A stretch of DNA of 8,346 bases. Source: Promethearchaeota archaeon (GTDB taxonomy: Archaea; Asgardarchaeota; Lokiarchaeia; Sigyniarchaeales; SOKP01). A program made the translations under genes and the position numbers. This document shows positions 1 to 6,191 of this stretch, in pieces (within the stretch, counting starts at the first letter, position 1; each line of letters starts with the position of its first letter). The notes below the pieces were generated by a model. That model was not told the DNA's origin. It worked only from the letters and a program-made list of their open reading frames with translations, and ran no database searches. The DNA is taken from NCBI GenBank assembly GCA_030606095.1, contig JAUWHC010000091.1, positions 1 to 8,346 on the forward strand, written 5' to 3'.

Positions 1-7
1 TTTATTG

Positions 8-961
8 TTAGTCACAGGTTAGTCCATATAAATTAGATGTAAATGATATTTTAAAGCCCAATTTTGAATAAAGTCCAAGGGCAGGTTTGTTTTCTAAGGT
101 AACATCTAAATAAACCACTTTAAATCCATTTTTTATTAAAAAACTTAAGCTTAATTTTAATAGATTCTTTCCAAATCCTTTTTTTCTATATTTGGGTTTA
201 ATTCCGAACGATCTTATTTCCGCTTCGTTACCATCAGGATTTACAACTACAAATCCTATAACATCTCCGCCTTTCATCAGGATTACTGAAGCGTCTTCAA
301 AAATCGGTTTAGAGGTGTCAAAATATTTATTTACCATAACTTGTTTCTGCGCTTCATCAAGAGCGAGAAATATTGTATCCTGGCTTGTGTTAAATACTTC
401 ATAGGCACAATCGACTAAATCGTTCAAATCAGCATCTTTAATTGATTTAAGATCAATATTTTCAGGAAAGGGAAGAGGTTCAAATTCTTTATTTTCCAGA
501 TTTAATTCCATAGTTGCTTCTTCTGCGATTCGATAAAAATTTAATGCTTTAAACCATTTAGAATATTGAATATATCGCGTCTTATCTTGTTCTGTCTCAA
601 TTGTAAAAGCGACTTCGAATCTATCAATATCTCTACCAGCATATTCGATACAATTCTTTAATAATTCAATTGCTACTACATCTTCTTTAGGTCCTGGTAT
701 CACATATGGATACCAATCCCAAATAAATCCAAATCTGGGAGTGTTTATATTTAGGAGAAGCAATCCTACTAACCTAACATTAATAAAGGCATAAAATAAG
801 AGAAAATCATACGAATCCCTTGTTTTCATTAACTCTTCTTTTATTGATTCTATAGTTTGATCTCCTAAGTAATTATTATCTTTTCTTACTCTGTAAATGA
901 AATTAGCTAATTCACCGATTTCGATATCCTCGTCAAATTTTTCACTAAAAATTTTAATCAT
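8..961 (-). CDS. tandem GNAT-family N-acetyltransferase
   Basis: This 317-residue protein has two GNAT-like halves. The C-terminal half (about 165-310) is a canonical acetyl-CoA-binding GNAT domain. Its beta-strand 4 (EIRSFGIKP) leads into the pyrophosphate-binding R-x-x-G-x-G motif, R259-K-K-G262-F-G264. Motif B follows with N291 in LENKPALGLY, Y298 and the typical end KLGFK. The N-terminal half (about 1-155) has a GNAT-like pattern ending in FKALNFYRIAEE but no clear R-x-x-G-x-G, so it is probably a degenerate copy used for substrate binding or structure. There is no signal peptide or membrane segment, so it is cytoplasmic. The substrate (amine, peptide N-terminus or small molecule) cannot be told. 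It starts at ATG with a weak AAGG upstream. It lies 164 bp downstream of rps27e on the same strand and is likely a separate transcription unit. The fold is secure; the specific function is unknown. Confidence 0.85.
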   Translation of the reverse strand: MIKIFSEKFDEDIEIGELANFIYRVRKDNNYLGDQTIESIKEELMKTRDSYDFLLFYAFINVRLVGLLLLNINTPRFGFIWDWYPYVIPGPKEDVVAIELLKNCIEYAGRDIDRFEVAFTIETEQDKTRYIQYSKWFKALNFYRIAEEATMELNLENKEFEPLPFPENIDLKSIKDADLNDLVDCAYEVFNTSQDTIFLALDEAQKQVMVNKYFDTSKPIFEDASVILMKGGDVIGFVVVNPDGNEAEIRSFGIKPKYRKKGFGKNLLKLSLSFLIKNGFKVVYLDVTLENKPALGLYSKLGFKISFTSNLYGLTCD

Positions 962-1049
962 TTTAATTAGCCTTATATATTATTGATGTTGAAAATAGAA
1001 ATTAGCATATAAGATTTTCTATTGAATATTTTTAAAGAAACTGATAAAA

Positions 1050-1060
1050 TTATAAAAAGA
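1050..1060 (-). terminator. possible T-rich terminator after rps27e
   Basis: In the 164-bp gap between rps27e and the GNAT gene the minus strand reads TCTTTTTATAATTTTATC, a T-rich run of the kind that ends archaeal transcripts. It lies about 65-75 bases beyond the rps27e stop. The same bases (TTTTTATA) could instead be a TATA element for the GNAT gene. The rest of the gap is AT-rich with no gene or RNA seen. Confidence 0.3.
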
Positions 1061-1125
1061 GATTATCTTAATAAAGCAATCCTTTCATCAAAATTATTGA
1101 ATTAGGATTATAGAATTTATCTTAC

Positions 1126-1332
1126 CTAGGAAAGCACTTCTAAAATCTTCGTTAGAATTCGTGCTTTACCACCAGTAGATTGAAGTAATATTTTTCCACA
1201 TACTAAACATTCTACATCGGTAGCAGAGCACCCAAAAATGATTTGTTGATTTCCACAATTTAAACATTTAACTCGTAAAAACCTACTTTTTGACTTGGGG
1301 ATTAAATCTAATTCTTTCTTGCTTTTTGGCAT
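1126..1332 (-). CDS. rps27e: 30S ribosomal protein eS27 (S27e)
   Basis: This 68-residue zinc-ribbon protein of the small ribosomal subunit has the usual archaeal length. It shows C23-x2-C26 and C42-x2-C45, the four zinc ligands, and an extra C35 in the linker. After the second pair comes the family signature STGGKARI (normally PTGGKA). The ATG is preceded by GGATGTGATGATTA, which contains a GTGAT match to the 3' end of 16S rRNA and decides the start. It follows rpl44e by 14 bp and is surely cotranscribed with it, a widely conserved archaeal pair. In many archaea aIF2-alpha and nop10 follow, but here the next gene is an acetyltransferase. Confidence 0.97.
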   Translation of the reverse strand: MPKSKKELDLIPKSKSRFLRVKCLNCGNQQIIFGCSATDVECLVCGKILLQSTGGKARILTKILEVLS

Positions 1333-1346
1333 TAATCATCACATCC

Positions 1347-1628
1347 TTATACTTCTTGTAATTCGAATTTTTTTACGCGGTATGATTTTGAATAATGTTT
1401 TTTGCCACATTCAGAACATTCTAATATTGGCAGAGATCTTTTATTCATTTTCGCGTTTTTATGAAATATCTCTTTAGGAAAGCTACCGTAGCCCTTTTTC
1501 TTCCTTTCTAGGCGTCTTCGTCCGTGGTTCATCGCTCTTTCCTTCCCTTTCTTATAGAGCGACACATTATGCTTTGTATGAGAGCGACATTTTGGGCAAT
1601 ACCGATTTATCGTACGTGGAAATTTCAT
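1347..1628 (-). CDS. rpl44e: 50S ribosomal protein eL42 (L44e)
   Basis: This 93-residue zinc-binding protein of the large subunit sits near the E site, where it contacts the CCA end of the exiting tRNA. Zinc ligands are C11-x2-C14 near the N-terminus and C71-x2-C74 near the C-terminus. The basic GRRRLERKKKGYG segment (36-48) is typical. The E-site loop reads GYGSFP (46-51) where many family members have GYGGQ or GYGGF. The following EIFHKNAKMNKR closely recalls the eukaryotic form (F-H-K-K-A-K-T-T-K-K). It starts at ATG with no SD, probably from a short-leader transcript, is first gene of the rpl44e-rps27e unit, and is divergent from pyrB. Confidence 0.96.
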   Translation of the reverse strand: MKFPRTINRYCPKCRSHTKHNVSLYKKGKERAMNHGRRRLERKKKGYGSFPKEIFHKNAKMNKRSLPILECSECGKKHYSKSYRVKKFELQEV

Positions 1629-1785
1629 TTTTCAAACAACTACAAATTTTAAATTAAACTAATTAATTATTGATAAATTTTAAATTTTATTAGTTCTGAA
1701 TAACTCATTTATAGTTTTATAGAAATAGATAAAAAATAATTTAAGTAGTAATAACCTAATTTTATTAAAACTTTCGTTAAGAATT
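1629..1785. promoter_or_regulatory. divergent promoter region, rpl44e / pyrB
   Basis: These 157 bp between two divergent starts are very AT-rich and must hold both promoters. For pyrB, ATTTAAG at 1739-1745 preceded by an A-run (1731-1736, BRE-like) is a plausible TATA box and would give a leader of about 15-20 bases. For rpl44e, the minus-strand AATTTAAAATTT at 1675-1686 is at a suitable distance. A 12-bp sequence AAATTTTAAATT occurs twice, at 1644-1655 and 1675-1686, exactly 31 bp apart (about three helical turns). In such AT-rich DNA this may be chance. No SD is seen for either gene. Confidence 0.45.
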
Positions 1786-2709
1786 ATGTCATTCAAAGAG
1801 AAATTTAGAGAAGGAATCATATCAGCAAAAGATTTTTCGCGAGAAGATATCGATTATATCTTAAAAAAAGCCAAAGAAATGGTTCAGAATAAGAAAAATT
1901 CAGAACTCCTTAAAGGTAAAATTTTAGCAACTCTATTTTTTGAACCCTCGACTAGAACGCGTTTAAGCTTTGAATCAGCAATGCATCGATTGGGGGGGCG
2001 CATAATTGGCTTCCATTCTGGTGATGTCTCTTCTGCAAAGAAAGGAGAAAGCATCGCAGACACCATTCGAACCGTAGAAAATTACAGCGATGGCATTGTT
2101 ATAAGACATAATTTAGAAGGATCAGCAAGACTTGCCTCTAAATTTGCAAAAATACCAATTGTAAACGCAGGATCAGGGAGCGGTGAGCACCCAACTCAAG
2201 CTTTGTTAGATTTATTAACGATTACCGAAGAGGGTCGTAAGTTAGACGGGTTGAATATTGGGATAATGGGTGACCTAAAATTCGGAAGGACTGTTCATTC
2301 TCTGTCGATATTACTTTCAAATTACGATGTAAATATCTATTTTATAAGTCCTAAAGAGTTAATGATGCGAAATAGAGATAAAGATTTCTTACGACAACGA
2401 CAAGCAAAATATAAAGAAATTGAAAAATATCGAGATATCTTAAACATTTTGGATGTTCTCTACATTACTAGAATTCAGAAAGAGAGGTTTGCCGACGTTG
2501 AAGAATACGATAGAGTTAAAAATATATATGTATTTACAAAAAAAGATTTAAAGGAAACTAAAGACGATTTTAAAATTATGCACCCTCTACCTAGAGTTAC
2601 AGAAATTTCTCCTGATATTGATGATTCACCAAAAGCGATTTACTTCAAACAAACGTACTATGGAGTCCCTATGAGAAAGGCTATTTTAGCAGAACTTTTA
2701 TCGGATTAA
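1786..2709 (+). CDS. pyrB: aspartate carbamoyltransferase, catalytic subunit
   Basis: This cytoplasmic enzyme joins carbamoyl phosphate and L-aspartate to N-carbamoyl-L-aspartate, the committed step of pyrimidine synthesis. Its 307 residues match the family length. All active-site landmarks are present: S55-T-R-T-R59 (phosphate binding), the S82/K86 loop in SSAKKGES, R107, H135-P-T-Q138, GDLKFGR168 and R229-x-Q231 (aspartate binding). HPLPR (266-270) and a final YYGVPMRKA complete the set. It starts at ATG without SD. The regulatory chain gene pyrI, which follows pyrB in many archaea, is absent here. Instead a minus-strand gene converges and overlaps. The enzyme is either unregulated or pairs with a PyrI encoded elsewhere. 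Confidence 0.97.
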   Translation: MSFKEKFREGIISAKDFSREDIDYILKKAKEMVQNKKNSELLKGKILATLFFEPSTRTRLSFESAMHRLGGRIIGFHSGDVSSAKKGESIADTIRTVENYSDGIVIRHNLEGSARLASKFAKIPIVNAGSGSGEHPTQALLDLLTITEEGRKLDGLNIGIMGDLKFGRTVHSLSILLSNYDVNIYFISPKELMMRNRDKDFLRQRQAKYKEIEKYRDILNILDVLYITRIQKERFADVEEYDRVKNIYVFTKKDLKETKDDFKIMHPLPRVTEISPDIDDSPKAIYFKQTYYGVPMRKAILAELLSD

Positions 2710-4721
2710 TTCGTAGTAAACGCTTCACTTTCAGCTCTAATTGAAAACGCATTTAATTTTGAATTTATTAAAATCTCTATAAGTTCAGGCAAATGTAAGT
2801 TATTTAAATTACATGTAAAGATGCTCCCTCCGTCTAAGATTTTTTCGAATTTCTTATGTAGTTCAATTTTTCTCTCGAGTGATAATTTTGAATCAACTCT
2901 AATTAAATCTATGTTGTAACGTTTAACTTCATCTCCTAAAACAAGTTTATTGTTATATCCTGTGTTATATAAGTAATTATCGTTATGAGGTTGAGTAAAA
3001 ATATAGTTTTCATGCTCTCGTTGATTACTTTCATCAATAATATCCATCATAAAATTTAATACTTTTTGGGCAAAAACCTCGCTATTTACGATTCTATCTA
3101 TTTCAATACCACAATGCGTTTTTACAGCTTCATTTAGGCCAAAATAACTAATGGATTTTAAAGACTCGTCAATCCAATTACCATTTTTCGGCTCAAAAAA
3201 TTCGGAAATTATTTTATTCCAATGGTTTGAAGTTTTTAATTTTCTATCTACTAATTTTTTTTTACTAACAAAGAATTCAAACACAGAATCTAGTTTTTCG
3301 TGTAAATTTTCGAAAAAAATATCATCTTTTTGGTTAGATTTTTTAGCAATCATGTGTAAATTTATCAGAATTTTGTCTAAAACGATTTTATTTCTTTGTT
3401 CGTCGCTCTTATTTAGCTTGTGGACATTTGTAAGCGTTGAATTGAGCAAGTTTGAATGGTTGTTCTTGTAGAAAATAACATTATTACGATAACTTGAAGT
3501 GAGAACTTTTATTAAATTATCAGACTCATTTTTAGAGCTAAGAAAGTCGGAATAATCGTATAGCATTAAAGGACATATGAGGTCATTATTTAGGCTAATT
3601 TGATGGGTTAAATTCTTTAAAAAGTCGTTTAAAAAATGAGTCTTCGAATTTGCTGCATTATTCTTTTTATTATTATCCAAAAAAGAGAATTCTAAAGAAA
3701 GATGAGGTTTCTTGTCGTATTGCCTATTACTGAGTTTTAAAATTTGAGAATTTATGATATTAATAATATTTGATGTATTTTTGCTAGAATTAAAATAAGA
3801 TAAAAAGGAATTATTAAAATTGCCTAATAAGATATCTTCAGAAAAAAAAGGCTTGAATTTCGTTAGTATATCGAAAAAATTCATTATTAAATTAATAAAG
3901 TCTATATTATCATCCAGTTTATCAAGATTAATCGAATTTTGCTTGGTAATATACTCTACGATTGATTTTGAGTCAAGATAGAAGCCTAAGGGTCTTAAAC
4001 TCCAATAATTTAAGTTTAACAAAACTACCTCTCCTGATAAATACAAATCCGCTAAGTTTTTAGGGAGCAAACTTAATAGAAGAAATTGTTCAGACACATC
4101 GGATCCTAACTTAGAGATAAACTGTTCGGGGTTGAAGTTTCTGTCAAAAAAATTAAAAGCTTCAAAAGGAGGAGTTCCTAATCTAGTTAATTTGTGCCTT
4201 ATTTCTTCTAGCCCATTTTCTAATAGAATCGCGTTAATATATTCCCTCATTAAGGGTGTTGTCAAGTATCCAATGTTAGCTTTAGAGAGACGCTCTTTTA
4301 CTTCCTTTGATATTTTTATTGCTAAAAATTTCTCCAATTGTCCTTCCTTAATCAAGTAATCTTCGATTTTATTCGCATTAAAAGGCTCTTTCGAGTATTT
4401 AGAAGTCCTTATCATAATTTGTTTGTTTTGATCGTTTAGGATTTGTTCCATCGATACGATGTTTTTTAAAATTTGTTTCCCTAATGTGCTTAGATTATAA
4501 CCACTCTCGGAAGTTGATATTAAATTACCGTTTTTTAGCGCTTTTAAATGAAAAGAGAAATTTACTGAGTTTGGATTTGCACCTAAAACTTCTTTTTGAA
4601 GCATTGAATAAGGTAAAGGATTACGACTGATATTTAATTTTTTCAAAATGTCAATTCTTATTTTTTGACCTAGTATCTTTAGCTGTTTCTCTAGAACATC
4701 AATATTTTTGTCGGAATCCAC
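2706..4721 (-). CDS. winged-helix / ATP-cone / inactive NrdD-like protein
   Basis: This 671-residue protein has three parts. Residues 8-85 resemble an ArsR-like winged helix (LGQKIRIDILKKL, then FSFHLKALKNGNLI). Residues 102-185 resemble an archaeal NrdD ATP-cone (RTSKYSKEPFNANKI; TTPLMREYINAILLENGLEE; TRLGTPPFEA). Residues 186-665 follow class III anaerobic ribonucleotide reductase: LADLYLSGEVVLLNLNYWSL for the usual ADxHLxGDIHIHDLDYF, NFNNSFLSYF, HLSLEF, VLDKILINLHMIAK, SISYFGLNEAV, and LSLERKIELHKKFEKILDGG. The RPxC cysteine is glycine (G246), only three cysteines remain (C383, C537, C637), and the protein ends before the zinc-cysteine and RVxGY glycyl-radical segments. It is therefore very unlikely to reduce ribonucleotides. 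I infer a nucleotide-binding transcription regulator. The middle (about 252-440) is Asn/Ser-rich and diverged. The GTG start is chosen because no ATG lies between it and the stop eight codons upstream. These matches are from memory of the family, not an alignment. Confidence 0.75.
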   Translation of the reverse strand: MDSDKNIDVLEKQLKILGQKIRIDILKKLNISRNPLPYSMLQKEVLGANPNSVNFSFHLKALKNGNLISTSESGYNLSTLGKQILKNIVSMEQILNDQNKQIMIRTSKYSKEPFNANKIEDYLIKEGQLEKFLAIKISKEVKERLSKANIGYLTTPLMREYINAILLENGLEEIRHKLTRLGTPPFEAFNFFDRNFNPEQFISKLGSDVSEQFLLLSLLPKNLADLYLSGEVVLLNLNYWSLRPLGFYLDSKSIVEYITKQNSINLDKLDDNIDFINLIMNFFDILTKFKPFFSEDILLGNFNNSFLSYFNSSKNTSNIINIINSQILKLSNRQYDKKPHLSLEFSFLDNNKKNNAANSKTHFLNDFLKNLTHQISLNNDLICPLMLYDYSDFLSSKNESDNLIKVLTSSYRNNVIFYKNNHSNLLNSTLTNVHKLNKSDEQRNKIVLDKILINLHMIAKKSNQKDDIFFENLHEKLDSVFEFFVSKKKLVDRKLKTSNHWNKIISEFFEPKNGNWIDESLKSISYFGLNEAVKTHCGIEIDRIVNSEVFAQKVLNFMMDIIDESNQREHENYIFTQPHNDNYLYNTGYNNKLVLGDEVKRYNIDLIRVDSKLSLERKIELHKKFEKILDGGSIFTCNLNNLHLPELIEILINSKLNAFSIRAESEAFTTN

Positions 4722-4783
4722 TTTAAGTTCAATAAACCTTGAATATCATTATTTCTGCTTAACTAAATATTATACTTAAGATG

Positions 4784-4793
4784 TATATAAAAA
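4784..4793 (-). promoter_or_regulatory. TATA box candidate for the NrdD-like gene
   Basis: The minus strand reads TTTTTATATA here, a good archaeal TATA box. Transcription would begin near 4760, giving a leader of about 40 bases before the GTG start at 4721. No strong SD precedes the start (only AAGG about 15 bases upstream). Confidence 0.5.
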
Positions 4794-4887
4794 TTAGGAA
4801 TTTTACAGACCAAAATGAGAAGAGATATTATGTAGGTGATAAAATTTAATAAAATTTTTAATTTTCCGAAAGAATTTCTTGTTCTGA

Positions 4888-4925
4888 CTCTTTAAAGAGG
4901 GTTTATAGATATTTTAGTTTATAGA
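4888..4925. repeat. palindrome and short direct repeats upstream of the NrdD-like gene
   Basis: The 283-bp gap between rps7 and the NrdD-like gene has no ORF or RNA that I can recognise. It contains a perfect 12-bp palindrome CTCTTTAAAGAG (4888-4899) followed by GTTTATAGA twice (4901-4909 and 4917-4925), 16 bp apart. The group sits about 95-140 bp upstream of the TATA candidate. It could be an operator for the winged-helix protein encoded next to it, but AT-rich chance is possible. T-rich minus-strand sequence around 4960-4990 probably ends the rps7 transcript. Confidence 0.3.
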
Positions 4926-5004
4926 GAAACGATTTTAATAAAATCAAGTATGTAAGAAATAGCTTGAAAAAGAGAACAAAATAATTTTTCAAATTGAAGG
5001 TTTT

Positions 5005-5622
5005 TTAGCGTGCTGATACTGCTATCCTTTCAATTTCGTCTTTTCTTTTTACTGCCCTTGATTCTTGGCTATCCTTCGAAGCTAATATTAATTCTTGAGC
5101 CAAATTCGCTGCAAATTGTCGTTCGTTTGAGTGAGATCTTGCACCAATAGCTTGTACTAAATATTTAATTGCTAAATCAACTCGGCGCTGTGGTGATATA
5201 TCCACAGCAGACGCATAAGAAATCCCACCTCGAGCAATCTTCGTCGTTTCCTCTCTTGGAGCCGTATTGCAAATCGCGTCAATTAAAATTTGGATAGGAT
5301 TCACGCCTGTATTCAATTCTATCAAAGTAAACGAAGTTTCTAAACTCCTTAAAAGTTTACTTTTTTTTCCTGAGCTATACGAGCTCTTATGCCCTTTAAT
5401 TTTACTACCAATGAATCCAGGTGCTAGTAATCTGTTTATAAATCGTTCAACAATGGATATTTTAGTTGTTTTCCAAAAGCGCTTATGTTCATGCTTTCCC
5501 GCAGTGTGCGGTATGATAACGGGTCTTAAGTTTAAGTAATATTCAAGAGTCCAATCTTTAATTTTAATGTTGTTAAACGACCATTTATTGTATAATTTAA
5601 TATCTTTTTTTGTTTTACTCAA
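5005..5622 (-). CDS. rps7: 30S ribosomal protein uS7
   Basis: This 205-residue protein has the length of archaeal S7. It organises the head of the small subunit by binding the 3' major domain of 16S rRNA and lies near the E-site tRNA. Signatures include NPIQILIDAICNTAPREE (108-125), TTKIARGGISYASAVDISPQ (126-145) and RRVDLAIKYL (146-155). The C-terminus is basic and ends AVSAR. The start is TTG: an in-frame stop lies three codons upstream, no ATG is available, and an AGGTGA sits 6 bases before TTG. It follows rps12 by 10 bp and is probably coupled to it. Elongation factor genes that often follow rps7 in archaea are not present downstream. Confidence 0.97.
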   Translation of the reverse strand: MSKTKKDIKLYNKWSFNNIKIKDWTLEYYLNLRPVIIPHTAGKHEHKRFWKTTKISIVERFINRLLAPGFIGSKIKGHKSSYSSGKKSKLLRSLETSFTLIELNTGVNPIQILIDAICNTAPREETTKIARGGISYASAVDISPQRRVDLAIKYLVQAIGARSHSNERQFAANLAQELILASKDSQESRAVKRKDEIERIAVSAR

Positions 5623-5628
5623 ATTAAT

Positions 5629-5634
5629 TCACCT
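5629..5634 (-). promoter_or_regulatory. ribosome binding site deciding the TTG start of rps7
   Basis: On the minus strand AGGTGA, a direct match to the archaeal anti-SD, lies 6 bases before the TTG. Its first two bases are the AG of the rps12 stop codon TAG. Ribosomes ending rps12 would be placed on the rps7 start, which suggests translational coupling. Confidence 0.75.
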
Positions 5635-6067
5635 ATCGCAATGGTTTTTCTAATTTGCCAGCAATCAAGGCGTGTAGTGATACGCCGTTTACTTTCACAA
5701 CCCGCCATCGTACTCCTGGGAGGTCGCCTACTGCACGGCCCTTTGCGCCACCAATTCCTTCCACAATCACTCTATCATGTTCGTCAATGAAGTTCAGCGC
5801 ACCATCTCCAGGAAGAAACGCAGTTATAGTTTTGCCATTCTTTTTTAACTGAACGCGTACACACTTTCGAATAGCAGAGTTAGGTTGTTTGCTTTCTCGT
5901 CCTACTTTTTGTAGTACGATACCAAGAGCCTGTGGTGCCCCTTCCATAGGGTCTACTTTCTGTTTTAATTTAAGCTTCTTTCTTTTATATTTTGTTTTGC
6001 TCCATCGTAGCTTTTTTCTGTTATTCCTTAGTTTTCTTGCTGCATATAGTCCTTTTGGCTTTGACAT
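5633..6067 (-). CDS. rps12: 30S ribosomal protein uS12
   Basis: This 144-residue archaeal/eukaryotic-type S12 sits at the decoding centre, where it monitors codon-anticodon pairing. It has a long basic N-terminal tail (1-37). The two conserved decoding loops are KQPNSAIRKC (60-69) and GDLPGVRWRVVKVNG (114-128). The ending KLEKPLR is typical of archaea. It starts at ATG, with GAGAGG some 12 bases upstream as a possible distant SD. It lies 124 bp after nusA and has its own TATA candidate, so it probably heads an rps12-rps7 transcript within the larger conserved cluster. Confidence 0.98.
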   Translation of the reverse strand: MSKPKGLYAARKLRNNRKKLRWSKTKYKRKKLKLKQKVDPMEGAPQALGIVLQKVGRESKQPNSAIRKCVRVQLKKNGKTITAFLPGDGALNFIDEHDRVIVEGIGGAKGRAVGDLPGVRWRVVKVNGVSLHALIAGKLEKPLR

Positions 6068-6105
6068 AAAAATTTCGAACCTCTCTTCGGGCGTTTTGTT
6101 ATTTT

Positions 6106-6116
6106 ATTTTTTATAT
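6106..6116 (-). promoter_or_regulatory. TATA box candidate for rps12-rps7
   Basis: The minus strand reads ATATAAAAAAT here, about 40 bp before the rps12 ATG, in a 124-bp gap after nusA. Initiation about 25 bp downstream would leave a leader of roughly 15-20 bases. Confidence 0.5.
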
Positions 6117-6130
6117 GTTAGATATTGTTC

Positions 6131-6144
6131 TAATCTAAAGATTA
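6131..6144. repeat. short inverted repeat upstream of rps12
   Basis: TAATCT-AA-AGATTA is a perfect 6-bp inverted repeat with a 2-base centre, 15-28 bp upstream of the TATA candidate for rps12. Next to it, CTCTTTAAA (6151-6159) repeats nine bases of the palindrome at 4888-4899. It could be a binding site or nothing; evidence is position and symmetry only. Confidence 0.25.
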
Positions 6145-6191
6145 AAATATCTCTTTAAACTTAAAATTTTTGAATTTAGAGAATTAGGTAT

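Noticed and set aside
3151..3471. Plus-strand open frame of 106 codons inside the NrdD-like gene
   Set aside because: Hydrophobic, Phe/Ser/Leu-rich antisense shadow of a real coding frame; no promoter or SD.
2706..4721. Calling this gene an active anaerobic ribonucleotide reductase (nrdD)
   Set aside because: The RPxC cysteine is replaced by Gly and the zinc-cysteine and glycyl-radical C-terminal parts are absent, with pyrB directly abutting so no lost 3' end remains.
4815..4850. Plus-strand ATG and AGGTGAT in the gap before the NrdD-like gene
   Set aside because: The ATG reaches a stop after six codons and the SD-like motif is not followed by a start codon.
6068..6095. GGTTCGAA on the minus strand, resembling a tRNA T-loop
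   Set aside because: The flanking bases do not form a T-stem and no acceptor or anticodon arm is found; it is the leader of rps12.
5889..6158. Plus-strand open frame of 89 codons opposite rps12
   Set aside because: It is the complement of the conserved uS12 gene, with a composition-driven Phe/Leu/Ser-rich sequence and no SD.
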